64,000 nt of DNA from Anastrepha obliqua (taxonomy: Eukaryota; Arthropoda; Insecta; Diptera; Tephritidae): contig NC_072895.1 of the NCBI RefSeq assembly GCF_027943255.1, positions 24,340,001 through 24,404,000 on the forward strand, in the 5' to 3' direction. The translations under genes and the position numbers were made by a program. A model generated the notes under the pieces. That model was not told the origin of the DNA, did not search any database, and saw nothing but the letters and a program-made list of their open reading frames with translations. Shown here one piece after another: positions 32,701-44,200 of this stretch (position 1 is the stretch's first letter; each line of letters opens with the position of its first letter).

Positions 32701-34482
32701 CAGAGAGATAGCGGGCAGAGAAGTGGCGAATAGAAGAGGCCTGTGAAATCAAAATTAATTTGCCAATAAGGAAGAAAAGTTACCCTTCAAATTATACGAT
32801 TTAGTAGTACATTTGGACATTTAGGCCAAAACACAACTTGAAATTTACTGAAACTAAATATTCCTTGAAATCTACGAACATGCCATCTCATATGTTATTA
32901 ATTACTCAATCCTTTGGAAAACTACAAAGGGAGCGTTATTTCTTCTCATACTATTACCCTTTTTCTTTCTTATTACAGCTTGCAATTTAATTTGTATGTA
33001 AGCGAATCATTTATCAACATTCTATTTAACGCTCCGTTGGACACCTGTTTTGAAACCTTCGATTGGGCATCTGGGTCTGGCCTGTTTTCATCCTGTTCGA
33101 GGATCATTTATAAAGGTTATATCCATAAATCGATAAAAAATTAAATTATAGGAAGCTACCTAGAAGCTCAAGTCATTAGCTATAATATAAATATGTTAAG
33201 CTCACTTCCAAAGTCGAAAAAGCCAGACCCGGGTGTCCATCGGAGGTTTAAATTGTTAGCGGAACAATTGACGATGAGCGCGCGATTCGATTGTAACCCA
33301 CGCAACTTTTGTCTGATATCAATTGCTTGTGTGTGTGACCCTTACATATTATAGAAATTAATTTCAAATTATTAACAAATTCCATATTTTTAGTCATTTT
33401 AAAAGTTTTGTATTTTTAGGAACAAAAAACATGTAGAACATCCAGTCATTAGGCTCAAGGCCTTTAAATCTCTTTCATACATAACAAACAATTTAAAAAA
33501 AAACACACATACAAATTTAATTATCCCGACCAAAGCCCAAAAATAATGATATTATACATAGATAGCTATAGGTAAAAAGCTATACCACTCTTGCCTCTTT
33601 TGTTTTTTTTTGGTTGTTTTTTGTTTTTGTTTTTGATAAATATTAAATGTAAAAATGTTGTTTTTACTGAGTGATAGCTAAAAATTTCCAATTCAATACG
33701 AGACATGAGTTCGAGCTATGTTTTGCTGTCTTTAGTTTTATTTGAATCAATTTTTTTTTTTGTTTTGTGAAAGTTAGCGTTTACATGCAGATTTTTACAA
33801 GAATTTGTGTAGGAACTCAAGCGACAGAAAGAAACAAATAAGTAAAAAATTTTTTTGTAATATATAAAAATGTATTTTAACGACAGGCTTTGCTTAAAGC
33901 ACAGAAAACATGGTTGTACCTGCCTATTCAGGCAAAACATAACAGATTTGCATACAAGCAAATGTAATGACAATTTTCAATTTTCAAATGTTGTTGTTGA
34001 GTAAGACCAAACCTCGCATTTAAGCCAGTGCAACTTTTTGTAAACCAGTAAATATTTTAATAATTTTCGCTATCAGTTGTTCTTTACATACAAATATACA
34101 ATATGCACATATATGTATGTATGTTTGTGTTTTTGTTGTTGTCTCTCTGCCTTGTATAAATATGTAAATTTTTTTTGTGTGTCAATATGCGTATGTGCGT
34201 GTGTGTGCGCGTGGGAAGGTGCATCTTCGTGTGTTCGTGTTTTTGTGTGGCTGTTTGTTTCCTTTGCTGCTTTTGATGTTTTTCACCTAAATTTTGCTAA
34301 GCTTCAAATCTGAGCTCCATCCATAACTTTCATGGACTTGCGTTGTAATCCCCCCTTTTGTTTTTGTTTTTGTGTAAAATTTTCATCCTTCTCCTTCTTC
34401 TCATCCTACTCACTCATCCTAGTCGACGCCAGCACCACCCAACCCAGTTCGGCATGCCTTTAAATGCTTGTGGCATTTATTA
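32701..34482. other. 3' flank of oys, no recognised gene
   Basis: AT-rich with TTTTG and TGTG runs (33600-33660, 34110-34260). The part next to 34482 is probably the oys 3' UTR (minus strand). An open frame at 32914-33144 follows a good acceptor-like tract (TTCTTATTACAG at 32971-32982) but shows no domain; I do not call it. Confidence 0.4.
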
Positions 34483-35250
34483 CTATTTTGCATGTCCATT
34501 GCTCAGCACCGCCGGCAAGACGTTCGCCTGCTGCACCACAGCGTTAATCACTTCGATTTCTTTTTTCAAAAACGCGCCACTCTCTTCGACGCCATTCACT
34601 AGTTTGTCAATAGTTTCGTTGCCACTACCGCCACCCGGCGCCGCTGCACTGGCGCCACCAGCGGCAGCACGCTTGCGTAGGCCATCTTGTGCTATGTGCG
34701 GTAGTGTGGGGAAGTCACGATTGCGCATCAAATCCTTTTTAAATTCAACGATGCCACTCACCGTCTCTGCTACAGTCTTATCAATGAATTCTTCAATATT
34801 CTTTGTCTCTGTTCCGATTTTCTCCTTAATTTTATTGCCCAACTGATCCATTTCGCACTCTTCGTGCTTCACACTCACAGCTTCGCGTGCGCACGCTACA
34901 GTCGGCAACAGCGACGGTGGCTGTGGCAAATTTTTGTTTGTTTTGTTCGCTGGCGCGTTGTTGAGGTCACCATCGACGTCGTCGTCATCGTCTTCGTTGA
35001 GATCATTTCTATTGCCTTGAGGTATTTTTGCTGTGATATCGCTAATAACGCCCTGTACAGCTTCGTCGCACGCCGGCAATGAGGCGGTGCTGGAGTTGTT
35101 GGACTTGAGTTTTTCATCACTTGGTTGTTGCTGTTTTTGTGGGTGGGATGCGCGTTGTTCTCCGCGTATGAATTTCGGTAAAATAAAAATGGTAATAAGT
35201 GCGGCTATGTGAAGGCACAAATAAAGTTTCAGGTACAATCTAATGCTGCC
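34483..35250 (-). CDS. oys: oys last exon: final helix plus low-complexity tail
   Basis: 255 codons. The first ~30 residues ([20 protein letters not shown], then IFILPKF) are the last membrane helix, where MBOAT1/2 proteins end soon after. Here about 220 further residues follow: Gln/Lys/Ser-rich, an acidic run of [10 protein letters not shown], a Cys/Glu-rich part ([20 protein letters not shown]), a Gly/Ala stretch ([16 protein letters not shown]), and a possibly helical end ([20 protein letters not shown]). The tail is likely cytosolic. Reading frame and codon use are continuous with the helix, so it is part of the protein. Functions are unknown. Confidence 0.85.
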   Translation of the reverse strand, partial: GSIRLYLKLYLCLHIAALITIFILPKFIRGEQRASHPQKQQQPSDEKLKSNNSSTASLPACDEAVQGVISDITAKIPQGNRNDLNEDDDDDVDGDLNNAPANKTNKNLPQPPSLLPTVACAREAVSVKHEECEMDQLGNKIKEKIGTETKNIEEFIDKTVAETVSGIVEFKKDLMRNRDFPTLPHIAQDGLRKRAAAGGASAAAPGGGSGNETIDKLVNGVEESGAFLKKEIEVINAVVQQANVLPAVLSNGHAK

Positions 35251-38200
35251 CTGTAATGAAAAGAAGGCAGGTAATATTAATGTAATTTGTGCGTTATGTA
35301 TATTAGTTTCCTAGCTAAATTAAAAGTTATTTGATATTGACGACTTTAATCACATAACGCTGGTTTGTACTAGCCTAACGGAAACGAGATGAATATATAA
35401 GCATATACAAGGTGAAGTCCAAAATAAACAAGATCGAGCTAAAATCGAAACGACAGGAGTTTTTTTCTGATAACTTCCGAGTTTATTTATTCAAAATAGT
35501 TCCCTTTGGTCTCGAAACAATACTTTGCGGGATCTAAAAGTTTTTCGAAAAATTATTTCAGGTCATTGACCGGAATGTTCTTCACGATGTCGGTACAAGC
35601 CTTTTGGATGGCCTCTGCGGACACAAAACTTTTTCCTTTCATGGCCAAATGCAATTTTCTGAATAGATAGAAGTCACAGGTAGCCATATCAGGCGAATAC
35701 GGTGAGTGATTGATGGTTAAAATGCGATTTATAGTAAAAAGCCGTCAGAAGAAGAAAAATCAATCACAAGAGTGGATCGATGAGATGGTGCATTATCATG
35801 CAATAAGCGCCAGCTTCCTCTTTCGCGGTATTTAGGGCGAATTCGATGAATGCGATGTAACAAACGCTTCAAAATGCCAAGATAGAAAATTGCATTGACG
35901 GTTTGGCCCGGTGGCACGAACTCCTTGTGTACAATTCCCTTGGAATCGTAAAAGCAAATGAGCATTGACTTGATTTTTGACTTCTCTAAACGCGATTTTT
36001 TGGGTGGTCGCTCATCTGCACTTTGTCGGCACTTTGACGCTTAGTTTCAGGTTCATGTTGGAAACACCACGTTTCATCACCAGTTACAATGTTGTAAAGG
36101 AAGTTCTTGTCTTTTCTCGCTTCTTTAGTGAGATATTTCGAATGTTGAATTCTGAGCAATTTTTAGTCCTGAGTTAATTTGTGGGGAATGAAACGTGCAC
36201 AAACCTTTCTTAAGCTCAAATGATCAATTAAAATCGATAGCTTGGAGATATTCAACTCCCGTTCCGTGATGGAAGATCATTGATTTCGTTTCATTTTTTA
36301 TAAATTTACGAACAATTTCGATGCAGTTTTCGATGATTACTGATTTTGGGCGGCCTGGTCCTTATGTTATTGGCATGTGTGTCCTCACAACCATCTCCGA
36401 AACGTGTAAACGACTCATGAACTCTGGCACGAGATAGACAGACAATCATCGCATTAACTTTTATCATCAATTTAAATGTTTCGGTAAATGTTTTGTCGAT
36501 TTTAAAACAAAATTTGATATTAGCTCTTTGTTAGAAACTCATTTTTGTACCGATTACACAAACAAACTGACACTTTAGACGCAAAGTTATTGCCTTCACT
36601 GAACCGAATGTCACCAAACATTCTTTGGAAGTCAGCTAAGGATGTAACTTCCAAGGCACTAACTCATTAAAAAGATGGCACCGTCAAAAGCATTTTTATG
36701 ACGCCAGTCTTGTTTATTTTGGACTTCACCTTGTATATATAAAGTACGGGTGACCTTGATAGTCCGAGCTATTTTTCAAATTTTGAAATTTTTCACTTCG
36801 CATAAACGCTTCAGAATAGATCGGAAGTCCATCGAGGATGACGAATGTAGTAGCAGGCCGTCGACAGTGGAAACTAATGAAATCAAGAATAAAGTGAAAA
36901 AAAGTTGATCAATAACCGAAAATTAATTATCAGAGACATAGCAGAGCACTTGAACATTGCTTATGGACCCGTTCAGGACATTGTAGTTAATAATTTAGGT
37001 TTGCGCCATGTCACTGCTAAGTTGGTCCCGAAGGACCTGAATTTAATGCAAAAATGGGGTCACGTTGATATCGTCATGATATCGGCATGATTTCCGAGGC
37101 TGAGTCTGACTCAACATTCATCAAACGTATCATTACTGGAGAGATCCAAATGAACCAAAACTAAAATAATCAAGGCGTTGTCAGTTAAAAAAATTAAGAA
37201 GCGATGTGCAAGGTTTTTATTGATTACAAAGGTATTGTACACCACGAATTTTTGCCAAAAGGGCAGACAGTTAATCTAGATGTTATGTCATCTAGATGTT
37301 ATGTCATGTTTACGTAAAACAATTCGCCAAAATAGAAAGAATTTGTGGAAAAACAACTCGTGGATTTTGTACTACGATAGCGCACCCTCGCACGACTCCA
37401 TCATTATCTGTGAATTTTAGACCAAGAACGAAGTGAATAGCATTCAACAGCCATCGAATTCACCTGTTTGGGCTCACTGAAATTTTTTTTTCTACTTTAT
37501 CAAGTTAAAACCTCACTACGAGGAAGGCTTTTTAACAGCCGAAAGGAAGTAATGGAAAAATCGAAGACGGCTCTGATGGCTATACCGAAAATACATCTCC
37601 AGAAATGTTTCGAGTGAAGGATCAAACGCTGGCATAAGTGCGTTGCAGTTGATGGGGAGTACTTTTAAGGCGATCATTTAACATTTTAGGAATACCATAA
37701 AGTTGTATATTGAATTTTCTGAATATATTCTGGGAACCGTTTGATCAGGGTGGTATATTCCACAAAGTACTCCCTCCATGCAAGCGCGACAAGGCTCCCA
37801 ATTAAATCCGATGCAAAGTGTTACCCCAGCCATTCTCCGCAACAGAAAGCAAGCTGATATTGGGTTGGGGAATAAGTTCATAGCGTTTTTATATTTTATT
37901 TTACTTTACAATGATTTGTTTGCTGTTTGGCAAAGGGTAAGTATTCCTTTGCCCTTCTGAATTCGATGAAGAACGTCTGAAATCACTTTTGAAGAATGGC
38001 GACCAGTCGTGAATTGACGGAAAATATGAACTGAGATCATAAAACGATTCCCAATCACCTTCATCTAATGGAATTTACCGAAAAATTTTGAGCTTGGGTG
38101 CCTCACGAGCTCAACGAAGGAAACGAAGAAAGTGGCCTTCAAATTGTTTCTCAGCATCTCGCCCGCCTTGCTCGATGGCGCGATCATAAACAGCGCTTTT

Positions 38201-41200
38201 TGTACCGAATTGTCACGGGAGATGAGAAATGGTATCAATATGAAGCGAAGAATGGAGTGGGTAGCTGCAAGAGATAAGCCAATGCTGAGAGTCAAGCCGA
38301 ATTTTCATCCAAAGAAGATCACGATATGTGTTTGGTGGGGCTCGGAGGACATGATGCACTAGGAAATGCTTGAAAAGATTGCTACGGTCAACAAGGAGCT
38401 CCACATTGCCCAGCTACACCGCGTGAATGAGGCTATTCGACGGAAAAGACCTGATGGACGTGATCAAAACATACACCTTCACAACAACGCCAGGTCCCAT
38501 GTTGCACAAGTCGTCGAAGCTGCACTCCAAGAGCTCGAATGGGAGGTCTTTCAGCATCCTCCAGACCTCGCACCGACCGATTACCATCTTTTCCTTTCCT
38601 GTCAAATCATATGAGGGGCGTTACCTTCGATAACAGGGATGTCCTCAAAAACTGGCTCGACACCAGACCAGGCGATTTTTGGCGGAACGGCATCAACAAA
38701 TTGCTCGAAAGGTTGTAAACAGCCACGGCGCATTTATAATTGATTAACTTATTGATATAATTATTGCTTTTTGTTTAAATAAAAGTCTTCGGCAAGAACG
38801 CTACGCACTTATTCCCCAACCTAATAGATACAAAACGGGCAGTCAATAACTAATTTCCAATCATAATCTTATACATTCGAAAATTTGTTTCCTCCATCAA
38901 CTCCAGCAAAGGTAAGCCACATAAACATTTCCTCGCCTTATTAGTTGCAACTCCCCGAAACTTACCATGAATTCAAGCAGAACAAATGGGAATGTTGTAT
39001 AACACATCACTAGGCGTGTCGTCAGACATGTCAGTATATCATAGAACATACGCGTGAACTGGGTGCGCTGGAAGCGATGGCGGAACATGCGACGAGCCTA
39101 CAAAATTAAAAGACAGATTTAAATTTTTTGTTGTAATTTTATAAGGAAAAACAACAAGGAAGAACTGATAACTGGATGCTTACCAAGCGCGCGGCGGTGA
39201 CCATCATCGCACCGGTGGCAAATGTCACATAGTAACCGGGATAGAAACCGTGCCAGACGGCGCTCAGTGCGAACGTCAATGCCGTGCCATACTTTTTCGG
39301 CACACGCTCATAGACGATGGTGCGCAACCAGCGATTCGTACCGCAATTCCAATTATTTATCGCATCGCGCATATTTGCGGAAAACTGTAAGCGGAAAGAG
39401 CGTGTGAGTAAGGGAGTAAGTAGCAAATAAAGTTATACACATAAAAGAAAAAGTAAAACATAAAAAATGTTCATACAATCGCACTTACCTCAAAGCCAAG
39501 CACGCTAATGTTTGATATTAAATCCCATTTCGAGTTGCCATCCTTGTCGTAGCCGGTGAAACCCAGACCCGAATTATTGCATATGGCATCGGCCAGCAGC
39601 CACGCGTGGTAATACTTGAAGCGTATGCACGATGTCGCCATCATGGCATACCAAAACTTATACACCATCGAGGTGCTCTCCACAAAGCCGTCCTCTTTCA
39701 TATTCTTAATGGGATACATTTTGACGAATTTCATAAATATGAAAGCACACACCATGCTGCCGATGACTTTCTTGATGACTGCCTTGGTGGGCGACGGTTC
39801 CAGCACCAGCTCTGATTTGCCATTATCTAAATTGCCCTGTGCAACAACAACAACAAGAAGAGAAAAGAAAATAATAATGCAATCTAATGTAATTATGGAT
39901 GCAGAAGCCGTGTACTCGTAGTTTATGCGACTGCTGGATTATTATTATTTTTTTGTTTTGAGATATGTATAGGGTGGGCCATGTATAATTTGCTTTTTGA
40001 ATCGGCTATAAAAAAAACTAATCAATCTTTTTTCAAACTTTTTTTTTATTTTGAAGATTGAACATTGTCATTTATGAATGAAAAATAATATCGTTCAAAT
40101 GACTGCCACGTCTGGCTTTACAATAGGCCATTCGATCAACCCAAGTTTTAAGCACATTTTCGATTGTTTGGGCTCCAATTTCATGAATGGCAACTTCGAT
40201 TTCGTTTTTTAAAGCATCAATCGTCTCTGGATGGTTCGCATCGCATTTGTCCTTAACGGCTCCCTACAAAAAATAGTCCAACGGGCTTAAATCACAGCTC
40301 CGAGGCGACCAATTGATATCGGAATTTCGGCTGATTATTCGGTTTTCAAAAACGGTAGCCAAAAGTTCGAGTGTAACTTTGGCACTGTGACAAGTTGCAC
40401 AGTCCTGTTGAAACCAAATCTCGTCCATGTCATCCTCTTCAATTTTTGGAAACAACTCGTTGAGCATCTCACGGTAACGCTCGCCATTTATTGTAATCGC
40501 GGCTCCTCGCTCATTTTCGAAAAAAAAAAAAATGGCCCGATGATGCCGCCAGACCAAAAACCGCACCAAACAGTGACTCGTTGTGGATGCATTTGCTTCT
40601 CTACAGTAACGTGTGGATTTTCTGAGCCCCAAATCCGACAATTTTGCTTATTGACGTAGCCACCGGTGTGAAAATCAGAAAAGAAGAAGAAGACTCACCA
40701 CTTTGGAAATAGGTTTTCAATATTTCCCAATTTTGTTCAAGCGTATAGCGTCCCATTTCGTAAATGTCAAACCTTTAAGTAAATTATGAACACATTTGAC
40801 ATGTCATTTGTGTTACCATTCTCCAAAAAATAGGTGGTTCAAAAAGCAAACGCTATATGGCCCACCCTGTACATATGCAAGTGTGTGTGTGTACACATAT
40901 GCAGTGATACGTGTGGCAGCAATTCAATTGGCGCTGCTATGGGAATTTTGTCTCAGGGTTAAGGTAAGCCAGGCTATGCGCTTAGATGGTAGTCAGATTT
41001 GTATGTCTGCAGGGACTTTGTTTGTGGCTAGCCAATGCGGCACGAAAGTACATAGATTATGTGGAATGTGGTTTGTTAGATGTTAGTGCCCGCGATGGGC
41101 CACAAAATTGTGTTATATATTCATTATTAAGTAGCCACCCTGCACGAATTTGCTTTTTGCATTTCAAGTTCGCTCTGCTTCTAATAAGTAAAAATGGAAA

Positions 41201-44200
41201 TGGTGCAGCTATTCTTCAGTTTTTTGCGAACAAAAGGAATACAAAACTTGGAATATATAAATATTTTTTTTTCTTATATTTTAATAAAGCCTATACAATT
41301 TTAATAACTATTATATAAAGTGGAGTTGTCATGCAGCACTAGCTGTCCGCCAAGTATCAACGGTTTTAAATCCTTCTGAGTAGGTCGGCATTTTTTAAGA
41401 ATCTATACATTATCCTGATGTTTTCTTCAGATGGGTTCATAAGAAGTGAGGTGCGGTCAGTTCCAACGAAATTCTGTTTCCTTTTGACATCGAGTCCTGA
41501 GCAGAAAGCAATTAGATGAAGAACGGTTGTTAAAGTATTACAGAAGGGACAAAGGTTGATCCGGCCCCTTTCTAGAAGATGAGCATATGTGCGTGTATGC
41601 AATTCGGAGCCGTATGAAAGGCGTGAGCACGTTTGCTGGTATGGATGAAGGATAGTAAGGTTTGGACCGGGTTGGGTTGATTCTGAAGTAATGACGGTTG
41701 TAATCTAGCCAATCAAGGGCCAATTTGGTGCAAAATACAGGTTTGAAGGCCGTCTACTTTCATTGTGCGAATTACATCAAAAAAGCTGTCAATTTTTTCG
41801 TCTACCCAACAAGGCTGAAAAATTATTGAAAAAAAAAAATTATTGAAAAAAAAAAAAATATTTTTTTTTTTAATTAGCCAAAAATTGTTGAATTTCTCAC
41901 TTTTATTTTAATTTTCTTGGTTTAACTAGAAGCTAAGCTATACTAAAATAAATTTTTTTTGGGTTTTTGCTTTCTGATGAAAATTGCGACCTGCATCTTT
42001 CCCGCCGCACGACACATGCACAGACGAGGCGACTCGGCAAAATGCTTGTACCAGGCACAATATGACATATATTTTAATGAAAAAATTTGAGAAAACTGTT
42101 GAAATATATAACAATAAAACCTGAAGGTTTTGTTTCAATCGAATATTTCTTTCCTTCCCAAAAAAATCCACGAAAAAATCGATTTTTGAAGCCTCTAAAG
42201 CAGTTCCTGGTCATTGTTACATAGGGGGTAACTGTAGCGCCAATGAACTAGCGAAACTCGGCATCAAGTTGACTGAATATCCATAAGAATACCCTTACAG
42301 AGATGTAAGCTAGTTACCTTTGAGGAAATTGTAAGAACAGCGAACGAAAGATGACGTAATGAAACCATCTGCAGAATCTGCCGACAATTATGGTCGACTC
42401 TCAATGCCAAACGCACAGAATCTTATCATTTTAGATAGATATTTATTTACTGAAATGGAAGATCTCAGTACTGTGGAAATCAAGGATCTTCTCAAATGTC
42501 TGAAATGCACACACTGCTAAATGCATGACAGACATCACTCTCATCTGGGTACCTGACCATAGGAACATAGAAGGAAATGAGAAAGCTGACGAACTGGCAA
42601 GATAGAGGGACGAGTCCCAAGTGGTAGAAACAGGCTTTCCCCAAGGCGTGCACAAAAGGGAGATCTTCTTGTTATTCCAGAACAGAGCGTTGACAGATGC
42701 ACTAACACGAATACCTGCAAAATAACTAAACACACGTGGCCCAATTTCAACAAATCCAGATCTAACGAGTTGTTACGAAAGCCAAGAACAGACATCTTTA
42801 GAATTACGTTAACAATAACCGACCACTGGTTTTTGGGAGACCATGCCAAGTAGATGGGGTGACCACACAGCGATAGATGTAGAAGCTGCAATCACAGAAA
42901 CATCTCAAGAACCAGTTTTTCACTATCTGTGTGTGCGCCCAAGTCTGGGTGTTCTACGACATAGAATGCTGGGGAAATTCTCAACGAACAACTTGGTAGA
43001 AATTGTAGAAAAGAAACTAAATGACATAGGCAGATTTATAGTCAAAACACGATGGTTTAACTAAATAACGGCAGTGGCCCTACTAGTAGTGCACCTTTTG
43101 TTATAATTGAGGCTGGGGCGTGTCACCCAGACAGCACCTTAACCAACTAACCAACCAACACACTGGCTTTTAGTAGAGGTAAGGCAAGTTCCCCACGCTG
43201 CATCACAATGGACTGTGAGCCTGAGGGTGGCCCTCAGTGGACAACCGCTTCAGCCTAACCAACCTAACCATATAAATATGTACTATTTCATGACACTGTC
43301 TTTTATATACCATCGCTCAAGGCCGGTTTAACTATAAAAGAACAAATTTAATTATTGGTTTCTTTAATTTGTCGATATTTATACCATGTTTCAAGTAATA
43401 TTGGCTGTGCTTGGTCGTTGAAAAAAATTATTTGTAGCCATCTATTTTTCATGCCGTCAAAAAATCTTTCTCTTACCCTCTTTTTACCGCCCCTAACTCG
43501 ATTTGTACAAGAAAGAATCTATAAAACTATAGGCGACTCTGGTAGCCAATTCTTATCAGTGAACATAAAATGTAAACAAAAATCAGCTGATGCAGTTAAC
43601 TCCAATCCGGTGAAAATGTTTAAACCTTTCTCAAACATAACAGAGTTCTTTACTATATTTAGAAGTTCGGTGAAAATAGGCTATTATTAAACACTCCACA
43701 TAGACTTATGTTAAAAAATACATAAAAAAATTAAAACCGTTTATGTACGTATCAGTCGTATCACAATGGATTTGAGACATTCTAATTATACTCTATCAAT
43801 ATTTTTTTTCGTCCAATCATCACCATGACTTCCTGCACTGAACTGTGAGTCTTAAGGCGGAGACAATAATTTTATTATTATCATATTCGCCAAGCGTACC
43901 CGCACATGTATTGGTACAGAGATATAATATTTACATAGAGTGGCGATCAAAATAATAGCAGCGCAACAAATTGTAAAGTTTTGGCTTTTTATCCTTTTTT
44001 TGTTTAATTTTTTTGTATAAAGATGTAGTTCATACTACAAGTTAAGAAAAAATTAAAAAAAAAAAACATGCACACATACACTTATGGCCAAAATAATAGA
44101 AACGAGATATTTTGAGCAGTTTTGACTACTTTTCGCAAAATTTTTTAATTTTCATAATTTTTTGTTTTTTAATTTAGTACATTGTACTTTGTAAAAGATT

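Noticed and set aside
32914..33144. Frame with a good acceptor-like start
   Set aside because: No domain, poor codon composition, no matching donor; likely chance.
34358..34846. 162-codon plus-strand frame
   Set aside because: Antisense shadow of the oys last exon.
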